This document shows positions 1 through 5,703 of a stretch of DNA of 5,703 nucleotides, piece by piece; positions within the stretch are counted from its first letter, which is position 1; the number at the start of each line of letters is the position of its first letter. The stretch is from the NCBI GenBank assembly GCA_036654795.1, contig JAVVRI010000159.1, forward strand, positions 1-5,703, read 5' to 3'. The notes beneath the pieces were generated by a model. That model did no database searches. It saw only the letters and a list, made by a program, of their open reading frames with translations, and was not told the DNA's origin. The position numbers and the translations under genes were made by a program. This stretch comes from JAVVRI01 sp036654795. Its GTDB lineage: Bacteria > Bacteroidota > Bacteroidia > Bacteroidales > Tannerellaceae.

Positions 1-163
1 TTATAAATTGCCGAAGAGAAAATTGTCAGTTTATTCAATTGCGGATTTTAGGTTAAAATAAATCACTTTCCTATTGTGGTATTTTCATTCTGCGCCGTCT
101 TATATATGTGAGATGGAAATGAGATATTGTTAACCTATTAAAAAACGATTGCCTATGATGTAA

Positions 164-171
164 TATGTTCG
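164..171 (+). promoter_or_regulatory. Weak candidate -7 element of a Bacteroides-type promoter
   Basis: TATGTTCG matches the Bacteroides primary-sigma -7 consensus TAnnTTTG at all but one fixed position. No good TTTG -33 element sits about 19-21 bases upstream, so the match is weak. If it is real, transcription would start near 176-180, inside the dyad at 170-181, and the leader would be about 120 bases long. An STN-type SusC operon may instead use an ECF sigma promoter that does not fit this consensus. Confidence 0.2.
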
Positions 172-181
172 TGTAAACACG
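170..181. promoter_or_regulatory. Short 5-2-5 inverted repeat, possible operator
   Basis: CGTGT at 170-174 and ACACG at 177-181 are perfect inverted copies around a two-base AA spacer. Such a spacer is too short for an RNA loop, so if functional it is more likely a site for a dimeric DNA-binding protein. It overlaps the candidate -7 element by two bases. The length is modest and chance occurrence is possible. Confidence 0.3.
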
Positions 182-204
182 CAAGATACTACGGTTAATA
201 CAAA

Positions 205-233
205 GAGGGGAAGGTTTCGCACACCTTCCCTTC
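205..233 (+). promoter_or_regulatory. Strong leader hairpin before the susC-like gene
   Basis: Bases 205-215 (GAGGGGAAGGT) pair with 223-233 (ACCTTCCCTTC) to give an 11-bp stem with one G-T wobble, closing a 7-base loop. This GC-rich element stands out in an AT-rich leader. It is not followed by a T-run on the + strand, so it is not a standard intrinsic terminator for an upstream gene. Read on the - strand it is followed only by a short TTTG. It more likely forms a 5' UTR structure affecting stability, attenuation or protein or sRNA binding, ending 66 bases before the start codon. The pairing is directly visible; the role is inferred. Confidence 0.55.
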
Positions 234-234
234 C

Positions 235-246
235 CTAAACGTTTAG
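235..246. promoter_or_regulatory. Perfect 12-bp palindrome CTAAACGTTTAG, operator-like
   Basis: The sequence equals its own reverse complement over 12 bases, with a central AAACGTTT. A centred CG within an AT-rich palindrome resembles operators of LacI-family repressors, so a dimeric repressor site is one reading. It lies one base after the 205-233 hairpin and 53 bases before the susC start. In RNA it could also form a small 4-bp hairpin stacked on the larger stem. No regulator is encoded in the window, so the binding partner is unknown. Confidence 0.35.
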
Positions 247-299
247 CCGATTGTATTTCTATGTAAGAACCTTATTTTCTAACTAAACACAACAAAAGT

Positions 300-2399
300 A
301 TGAATTCAAATCTAATTACAGAAATAAAAAGGCGGTTATTCGCCTCAAAAACGTTTCTAATTATGAGAATATGCCTGTTATTCTTAATATGCAGTGTGAT
401 GCAATCCTTTGCAACTACCACCTATTCGCAAAGCACTGCGTTGACTTTTAAACTGAACAACGTTCCGATTGAGGAGGTACTGAGCCAAATTGAAGAACAG
501 AGTGAGTTCCGTTTCCTCTATAATAAGAAGATGGTGGATGTAGAGCGCACTGTATCCATCTCAGCTAAGGCTGAGAAGGTGACGAATATCTTAAATCAAT
601 TATTTAAAGATGAGGATGTATCCTATATTATTAGCGATCGTCAAATCGTATTAAACAAGGCTTCCGATTATTCCAGCCTTCGTAGTGCCAATCAAAAGGG
701 GCGACGGATAACGGGTACGGTGAAAGATAAAAATGGAGAGACTATCCCCGGCGCAAATATTATTGTAAAGGGAACTACCAATGGGGTGATTACTAATATT
801 GATGGTAATTACACGATAGAGGTGCCCGAAGGTAAATCTATTTTGCAAGCTTCGTTTGTAGGTTACCGACCGTTGGATATGACTATTGGCAATAAAGTTC
901 AATTAGACTTTATCTTGGCTCCATCTGTAGAGGAGTTAAGCGAGGTTGTGGTTACTGCTATGGGTATCCGCCGTGAAAAGAAGGCGTTGGGATATGCCAT
1001 GCAGGAGGTCAAAACAGAGGGCTTGATTGAAAACCGCTCGGAAAGTGTGGCCAATATGTTGCAAGGTAAAGTGGCTGGTGTGCAGATCTCACAATCCGGT
1101 ACCGGTATGGGTGGATCGACGCGTGTCGTTATGCGTGGATTAAACTCATTGAGTGGAAACAACCAGCCGCTTTGGGTGGTAGACGGCATGCCGATTAATG
1201 ACGGTGCAGAAAGTTCGGCCGACCAATGGGGAAGTATTGATTATTCCGGTGGAGCATCCGAAATTAATCCGGAAGATATAGAAAGCATCTCTGTTTTAAA
1301 AGGGGCGAATGCTGCTGCTTTGTATGGTAGTCGTGCGCAAAACGGTGTTATTCTTGTCGTAACCAAGAAAGGAAAACTAGATCAACCGATCTCTTTGGAA
1401 TATAACGGTAACCTTAACTTTAGCACTCCTTATGAGGCATTTGAACTACAAGATGTTTATGGACAGGGAAGTAACGGACAGTTTGCTTCGGAAGCAAGAA
1501 GTAGTTGGGGACCGGTAATGGATGGGAAAACCGAAGTGCCTAACTGGCGGGCTACTATTTATAAAGATGATTCTTATAAGCCTTACGCCTTTGCGCCACA
1601 ACACAGCCAGATGATGGACTTTTATCGGACAGGGTTAACGTATAACAACAGCCTTTCTGTTTCAGCCGGCGGAAAGAGTCTGGCAGGTCGTATTTCTTAT
1701 TCAGACTCGCGCAACCAAGGCATCACGCCTCATCACAGTTTGACGCGCCAATATTTTGATGCTAACTTGAATTTCTCGAACAAATGGTTGGTTGTTGGTA
1801 TGAAAGCAAATTACATTCGCCAGAAGGGTGTTGACCGACCTGATCAGGGAGAGTATGGTATTGCCAATCAGTTTATCAAAATGCCAAGAAGCATTCGTAT
1901 GTGTGATCTTCAGAGTCCTGCCGGTTTTGATGGACAGCCTGTTAACTGGAGCGGTACTAGCAATGAATATATCAATCCGTACGCTTACTTCTCTAATGGG
2001 AATGGTAATAAGGATATGAAAAACCGAATAATTGGGCAACTGAATGCATCTGTTATCTTTACTGAGTATTTACGCCTGAATGCAAAAATAGGCCTCGATT
2101 GGTATAATATGGATAGACGGACTATGATGCCGTTTTCTTTTGATTCAGGACGTAATCAGTATATGATGTTTCGGAATACATTCGAAGAGTTCAATTCGGA
2201 CGTATTGCTGAACTTTAATAAAACTTTTGGTGACTTTTCCGTAGTTGCGAATGCAGGTGTTGCTTTTCGGAAAGAAAAAGGTACAGCATTGAGTGCTAGT
2301 TCTGGTCGTTTTACTGTACCCGGCTTGGTAGCTATGTCCAATGAAAAAACCAGAGAGTGTCGGAAGGATTTAGCGAGAAAAAGGTCAATTCGATGCTAG
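300..2399 (+). CDS. SusC-like TonB-dependent transporter with STN domain, N-terminal part (frameshifted)
   Basis: This is the first 683 codons of a SusC/RagA-family outer-membrane transporter, followed by 16 out-of-frame codons. In order it shows a long N-terminal signal region (hydrophobic about 17-38), an STN domain (about 47-119), a carboxypeptidase-regulatory-like domain (about 137-208), a TonB-box-like stretch (about 211-220), a plug (about 238-357, with LWVVDGMPIN and LKGANAAALYGSRAQNGV) and the first barrel strands. The family imports glycans bound by a SusD lid, powered by TonB. The STN domain usually contacts a FecR-like anti-sigma factor, so the protein probably also senses its substrate. 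The ATG at 300 gives the long basic N-terminus usual for STN-type SusC proteins; the ATG at 363 would still leave a hydrophobic signal. Alone, this piece lacks the second half of the barrel and the C-terminal assembly signal, so it should not work as a transporter. Confidence 0.93.
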   Translation: MNSNLITEIKRRLFASKTFLIMRICLLFLICSVMQSFATTTYSQSTALTFKLNNVPIEEVLSQIEEQSEFRFLYNKKMVDVERTVSISAKAEKVTNILNQLFKDEDVSYIISDRQIVLNKASDYSSLRSANQKGRRITGTVKDKNGETIPGANIIVKGTTNGVITNIDGNYTIEVPEGKSILQASFVGYRPLDMTIGNKVQLDFILAPSVEELSEVVVTAMGIRREKKALGYAMQEVKTEGLIENRSESVANMLQGKVAGVQISQSGTGMGGSTRVVMRGLNSLSGNNQPLWVVDGMPINDGAESSADQWGSIDYSGGASEINPEDIESISVLKGANAAALYGSRAQNGVILVVTKKGKLDQPISLEYNGNLNFSTPYEAFELQDVYGQGSNGQFASEARSSWGPVMDGKTEVPNWRATIYKDDSYKPYAFAPQHSQMMDFYRTGLTYNNSLSVSAGGKSLAGRISYSDSRNQGITPHHSLTRQYFDANLNFSNKWLVVGMKANYIRQKGVDRPDQGEYGIANQFIKMPRSIRMCDLQSPAGFDGQPVNWSGTSNEYINPYAYFSNGNGNKDMKNRIIGQLNASVIFTEYLRLNAKIGLDWYNMDRRTMMPFSFDSGRNQYMMFRNTFEEFNSDVLLNFNKTFGDFSVVANAGVAFRKEKGTALSASSGRFTVPGLVAMSNEKTRECRKDLARKRSIRC
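2344..2350 (+). other. Apparent frameshift site in the susC-like gene (A6 run)
   Basis: The upstream frame reads GAA AAA at 2343-2348 and then leaves the family sequence. The downstream frame is open from 2345, after a TGA at 2342-2344. Adding one A to the A6 run gives Asn-Glu-Lys-Asn-Gln-Arg-Val and joins the halves into one protein of about 1130 residues, a usual size for an STN-type SusC. The same join would result from a one-base backward slip at Lys683 or from transcriptional slippage on the A-run. A second A-run at 2378-2382 is a less likely alternative, because it would leave 684-695 (TRECRKDLARK) in the protein. A base-calling error, a recent mutation and recoding cannot be told apart here. 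Confidence 0.85.
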
Positions 2400-3691
2400 G
2401 CAATGTACAGGTAGGTTATCGTAGCATGCTCTATTTGGATGTAACCGGACGTAATGATTGGTCTTCAACGCTTCCAGCAGATAATTGGTCTTATTTCTAT
2501 CCGTCAGTCAGTTTGAGCGGCATTGTTTCCGAAATGGTTCAATTGCCGGAACAAATATCCTTTTTGAAAGTACGTGGTTCATGGGCTAAAGTGGGTAACG
2601 ACACGAGTCCGTATCAATTGTATCCTATATATGGGGTGTCTACTATCATATCCCCTGTTCTAGGTTCTTCTGCCCCTAGTAATTATCCGTTGTCTTCGCT
2701 GAACCCCGAATCAACTCAATCGTTTGAGGCGGGGTTGGATCTTCGTATGTTTAATGGACGAATCGGATTGGACTTTACTTATTATAACTCAAAAACGACG
2801 AATCAGATTCTTAGTATTGCCATGGCAGGATCTTCCGGATATGGTAGTAAACTGATTAATGCCGGTAAAATGGCCAGCCATGGTGCTGAGGTAATGCTTA
2901 GCTTTATTCCTATCCAGACAAAAGATTGGCAATGGGATTTGAACTTGAACTGGGGAGCAAACACTTCTCGTTGTCTTGAGTTGGATCCGACAATCAAACG
3001 TTGGAACCTTGGTGGTGTACGCATTGGTGACGTAGTTGTACGCGAGGGTGAAAAATTTGGTGATATTATAGGAAAGGCTTATGTACGTGATGACGCGGGT
3101 AATGTAAAAATAAACAATAACGGTCTGCCGGTGTTTGAAAGTGACAAAGTGATTGGTAACATGATGCCCGATTGGACAGGATCTATCGCCACGTCGCTTC
3201 GCTGGAAGGATTTGTCTTTTGGTATGTTGATTGACGTCAAAAAGGGAGGCGATGTTGTTTCTGTTACTGATGCTTATGCTTCTAAACTGGGTAACTCCAT
3301 GCGCTCACTAGAGAATCGTGAGGGTGGTATGGTAGTAGAAAGCGTTAACTTTGAAACAGGAAAGCCTAACACTACAGCTGTCAAATCGCAACAATTCTAT
3401 GAAACGGTTGGTGGTCCGGACGGTGTTGCCGAAGAGTTCTTATATGATGGCACTTATGTTAAGATGCGGGAAATGTCCTTAGGTTGGGTTTTGCCGAAAA
3501 TATGGATTGAGAAATCGCCATTGAAGGGTGTGAAGTTCTCTATTGTAGCTCGCGACCTGTTTTTTATCAAGAAAAATACACCTGGAAACCCGGAAGGTGC
3601 TTTCTCGCGCAGCGATTATGCTCAGGCATTCGAGATATCTTCTATGCCTCCAACAAGGAGTTTTGGCTTTAACTTGAATGTGAAATTTTAA
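2357..3691 (+). CDS. SusC-like TonB-dependent transporter, C-terminal barrel part (frameshifted)
   Basis: This is the second half of the same transporter, in a different frame from the N-terminal piece. It carries the highly conserved SusC barrel segment YLDVTGRNDWSSTLP (residues 26-40 from a GTG at 2357), several further barrel strands, and ends in Asn-Leu-Asn-Val-Lys-Phe. The terminal Phe fits the signal recognised by the outer-membrane barrel assembly machinery. There is no signal peptide, plug or TonB box, and the frame is open upstream to 2345, so the GTG is probably not a true start. No other stop or shift interrupts its 444 codons, so the gene has not decayed beyond the single shift. 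The stop lies 11 bases before the susD start, the usual tight pairing. I read this piece and the upstream one as a single gene, 300-3691. Confidence 0.9.
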   Translation: MSEGFSEKKVNSMLGNVQVGYRSMLYLDVTGRNDWSSTLPADNWSYFYPSVSLSGIVSEMVQLPEQISFLKVRGSWAKVGNDTSPYQLYPIYGVSTIISPVLGSSAPSNYPLSSLNPESTQSFEAGLDLRMFNGRIGLDFTYYNSKTTNQILSIAMAGSSGYGSKLINAGKMASHGAEVMLSFIPIQTKDWQWDLNLNWGANTSRCLELDPTIKRWNLGGVRIGDVVVREGEKFGDIIGKAYVRDDAGNVKINNNGLPVFESDKVIGNMMPDWTGSIATSLRWKDLSFGMLIDVKKGGDVVSVTDAYASKLGNSMRSLENREGGMVVESVNFETGKPNTTAVKSQQFYETVGGPDGVAEEFLYDGTYVKMREMSLGWVLPKIWIEKSPLKGVKFSIVARDLFFIKKNTPGNPEGAFSRSDYAQAFEISSMPPTRSFGFNLNVKF

Positions 3692-3702
3692 ATCCGAATA
3701 GT

Positions 3703-5298
3703 ATGAAAAGTATTTTAAAAAATATATGTGTTGTTTGTCTGGCCGGCCTAATGATGACCGGATGTACAAGCGGTTTTGAGGAACTGAATAAGAATCCATT
3801 AGCTTCTACTTCATTGAACCCTGAATTGGTTTTTCCTTTTGTTACTTGGAGGGTGACCAACATTGCGTGGGATAATTATCAGTGTGGCGATGCCTTAGGT
3901 GCAAACTTATGGGCTCAGTATATTGCAAACACATCAACGGGGTATTCTGTAGATCGCTATATGTATGAGGATGGATATGCTGAATCTGGTTTGTGGTGGC
4001 CTCATTTTGTATGGGTTATGAAGAATATAAAAATGGTGGGCAGTCAGATTAAAGAAAATCCTAATTCGATACAGACGTATCAAATGATGCGTATCCTATT
4101 GGCTTATTCTTCTGCGAAAATGACGGACTTATATGGAGATTTGCCTTATTCCGAAGCAGGTATTGGTATAGAAATGCCGAAATATGACACGCAAAAGGAC
4201 ATTTATAATGATATTTTCAAGGAGTTAAAAGAAGCCGTAGAAGTTCTGCAAAGTGGATTAAAGGGACAGACCGGATTAGGTAAGTCCGACTTTATTTATG
4301 AAGGAGATGTTTCTAAGTGGATTAAATTTGCAAATTCGCTTCGTCTTCGTTGTGCCATACGTCTCTCTTTTATTGATCCTGAGAAGGCACGCCAGGAAGG
4401 GGAAGCGGCTATTGCAGCCGGGGTAATATCATCCATAGATGAGGGGGCAACCTGTCTGACGAACAAGGACGATTGGAACAGCCTGGGCTACCCATTGATT
4501 ACGATCAGTCATTGGAACGAGTTTCGCGTGAGTGCTACCTTAGTGGATATTTTACAGCATACCGGAACGGTGGACGATCCGCGTTTGTCTTTGTACATCG
4601 GTAAAACGAAGGTCTTTATGGCTGAAGGTAAAGGAGAACCTTATAAAGGAGTGCCCAATGGTTTACCTGCCGATCAGCTATCAATGCCCGGTAATACGGT
4701 TGATGAAAATTCGAATGTACATGGTCTTATGTTTATCCCTAGTTGGAATACGACCGGTGCAGACCCGTCCGGCATCTGGATTTCAAAGCGATATCCTGTT
4801 ATGCATTATTCAGAAGTTTGTTTCTTGAAGGCAGAAGCTGCTTTGCGTGGATGGGGTGGCTTCGGCAATGCGAAGGATAATTATGAGGAGGGTATCCGTG
4901 CCTCTTTTGCGGAGTCTCGTGAAGGTGTAGATGCGAAACTACTGGATCTGACGAAGGACGATACGTATATTCAAACAGGCAATGTGGCGTGGGACAAGGC
5001 AACGAACTTTGAAGAGAAGCTGGAGCGAATTATTACGCAGAAGTGGATTGCCATCTTCCCAAATGGAAACGAAGCATGGACTGAATTTCGCCGTACGGGT
5101 TATCCCAAGCTCAAACCGGTAGTGCGTAGTGACAATCCGATGATTAAACCAGAAAACAACGAATTTATGAAGAAAATTCCATATGTTGATGAAGAGAGAC
5201 GTATCAATACTGCTCATTCTACCGATCCTTCGCTTAATGGAGGACAGGGAGATGGTGCCCATGTAAGAGTTTGGTGGGATACTAAACGATATAAATAA
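3703..5298 (+). CDS. SusD-like outer-membrane glycan-binding lipoprotein
   Basis: An intact 531-residue protein of the SusD/RagB family, the surface lid that captures oligosaccharides and passes them to its SusC partner. A lipoprotein signal peptide ends Met-Met-Thr-Gly-Cys, with lipidated Cys21, followed by FEELNKNP (25-32), the usual start of mature SusD-like proteins. Acidic residues soon after the Cys fit export to the cell surface. TDLYGDLPYSEA (141-152) lies in the helical TPR-like scaffold, and EAWTEFRRTGYP (457-468) is a conserved C-terminal signature of the SusD-like branch covered by Pfam PF12741/PF12771. Trp and Tyr residues (for example in GLWWPHFVW) could contribute to sugar stacking, but the ligand cannot be read from sequence. 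It follows the susC-like gene by 11 bases with no terminator between, so the two are almost certainly co-transcribed. If the susC frameshift is real, this lipoprotein has no working partner from this locus. Confidence 0.95.
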   Translation: MKSILKNICVVCLAGLMMTGCTSGFEELNKNPLASTSLNPELVFPFVTWRVTNIAWDNYQCGDALGANLWAQYIANTSTGYSVDRYMYEDGYAESGLWWPHFVWVMKNIKMVGSQIKENPNSIQTYQMMRILLAYSSAKMTDLYGDLPYSEAGIGIEMPKYDTQKDIYNDIFKELKEAVEVLQSGLKGQTGLGKSDFIYEGDVSKWIKFANSLRLRCAIRLSFIDPEKARQEGEAAIAAGVISSIDEGATCLTNKDDWNSLGYPLITISHWNEFRVSATLVDILQHTGTVDDPRLSLYIGKTKVFMAEGKGEPYKGVPNGLPADQLSMPGNTVDENSNVHGLMFIPSWNTTGADPSGIWISKRYPVMHYSEVCFLKAEAALRGWGGFGNAKDNYEEGIRASFAESREGVDAKLLDLTKDDTYIQTGNVAWDKATNFEEKLERIITQKWIAIFPNGNEAWTEFRRTGYPKLKPVVRSDNPMIKPENNEFMKKIPYVDEERRINTAHSTDPSLNGGQGDGAHVRVWWDTKRYK

Positions 5299-5319
5299 AC
5301 CAATCTAAAAGAGTACATA

Positions 5320-5703
5320 ATGAAAAAATTAGTGTGTTTTGCAATTGCTTTAGTCTTTGTGGGATGTTCTTCTGTGTCTAATAAGAAAGACGCACCGAAG
5401 GAGCCGGCTAACAATGCCATCAGTCAAGAGGTGTTTGTTCCTGAAGAGAATGGATATAAGTTGGTCTGGGAAGACGGCTTTAATGGTACTGAGTTGGATA
5501 CAACGAAGTGGAAGATACGTGGTAATGGAGCACGTCGTATTGGTTATAACGATGCGTCAATGGTTAAAGTTGAAAATGGCAATCTGTTGCTGATGTATGA
5601 CGTTAAGGCGGATAGTATTATGGGTTGCGCCGTGGGGACTGCAGATACTTATCAAACACATTTTGGCTATTTTGAGTGTCGTGCAAAAGTGCAAAAAGGG
5701 AAC
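5320..5703 (+). CDS. GH16-like glycosidase lipoprotein, 5' part (runs off window)
   Basis: An open frame of 128 codons starts at the ATG at 5320, 21 bases after the susD stop, and continues past the window end. A short lipoprotein signal (Val-Phe-Val-Gly-Cys, Cys16) is followed by a hydrophilic linker to about residue 45. From residue 46 the pattern matches the N-terminal strands of a GH16 concanavalin-A-like fold: YKLVWEDGFNGTELDTTKW (46-64), the VENGNLLL strand (84-91), and FGYFECRAKVQKGN (115-128). GH16 enzymes are retaining endo-glycosidases acting on beta-glucans, agars, carrageenans or mucin-type O-glycans. The catalytic ExDxxE motif would fall beyond the window, so activity and substrate cannot be judged. 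Many GH16 proteins have DEFNG where this has DGFNG; that Glu is not a catalytic residue. Probably third gene of the susCD operon and an outer-membrane enzyme making oligosaccharides for the transporter. Another laminin-G or ConA-like domain is the main alternative. Confidence 0.8.
   Translation, partial: MKKLVCFAIALVFVGCSSVSNKKDAPKEPANNAISQEVFVPEENGYKLVWEDGFNGTELDTTKWKIRGNGARRIGYNDASMVKVENGNLLLMYDVKADSIMGCAVGTADTYQTHFGYFECRAKVQKGN

Larger units (their letters stand above)
1..299. other. Leader region upstream of the susC-like gene, no supportable gene
   Basis: No convincing gene lies here. One + strand frame is open from base 2 to a TAA at 59-61 (19 codons, ending Phe-Arg-Leu-Lys) and could be the tail of an upstream gene, but it has no recognisable motif. 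The rest is AT-rich and carries three dyad symmetries between 170 and 246, described separately. The 53 bases between the last dyad and the ATG at 300 are AT-rich, and the last 20 are A-rich without a Shine-Dalgarno sequence, as is usual in Bacteroidota. Confidence 0.6.

Noticed and set aside
2..61. Possible C-terminal tail of an upstream gene, 19 codons ending at TAA 59-61
   Set aside because: No start is in the window, the peptide matches no family I recognise, and it does not resemble a typical FecR or regulator C-terminus. An open run of this length is expected by chance.
109..125. TGAGAT direct repeat at 109-114 and 120-125, one helical turn apart
   Set aside because: Six-base repeats are common by chance in AT-rich leaders and no third copy or promoter context supports a binding site.
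205..233. Intrinsic terminator of an upstream gene
   Set aside because: The stem is good, but the bases after it on the + strand are CCTAAACG with no T-run, and no upstream gene is established.
1701..2039. 112-codon open frame on the - strand inside the susC-like gene
   Set aside because: It is antisense to a clearly conserved transporter sequence, has no recognisable domain and no plausible context, so it is a shadow frame. The other - strand frames over susC, susD and the GH16 gene were rejected for the same reason.
2344..2350. AAAAAAC heptamer as a classical -1 programmed frameshift site
   Set aside because: The heptamer is in the wrong phase: its A AAA AAC register matches the downstream frame, not the upstream one. 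Only simple single-tRNA slippage on the A-run would work, and I see no obvious strong stem just downstream.
5357..5593. 78-codon + strand frame overlapping the last gene
   Set aside because: It is out of frame with the GH16-like lipoprotein starting at 5320, whose signal peptide and fold motifs are clear.

Overview
The window looks like the start of a polysaccharide utilization locus (PUL) from a gut-type Bacteroidota, most likely Bacteroides or Parabacteroides. The evidence is a SusC-like TonB-dependent transporter, a SusD-like lipoprotein and a glycan-hydrolase lipoprotein in a row on the + strand. Moderate to low GC, A-rich leaders without a clear Shine-Dalgarno sequence, and typical SusC/SusD motifs fit this. 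The species and the glycan cannot be told from the sequence.

Layout: bases 1-299 are a leader with no supportable gene. It holds three dyad symmetries (170-181, 205-233, 235-246) just upstream of the first start codon. Bases 300-3691 encode one SusC-like transporter of about 1130 residues, split into two overlapping frames by an apparent single-base loss, most simply in the A6 run at 2344-2349. Bases 3703-5298 encode an intact SusD-like lipoprotein, 11 bases after the susC stop. Bases 5320-5703 hold the first 128 codons of a third gene, a lipoprotein with the N-terminal part of a GH16-type glycosidase fold. It runs off the window before its catalytic motif.

Working together: the surface glycosidase would cut a polysaccharide, SusD would capture the oligosaccharides, and SusC would import them through the outer membrane with energy from TonB. 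The SusC has an extra N-terminal STN domain, which in this family usually means signalling to a FecR-like anti-sigma factor and an ECF sigma factor. Such a regulator pair would be expected just outside the window but is not seen here. The main open question is whether the susC frameshift is real (a recent pseudogene, a switchable tract or a recoding site) or a sequencing error. No wholly new system is evident.
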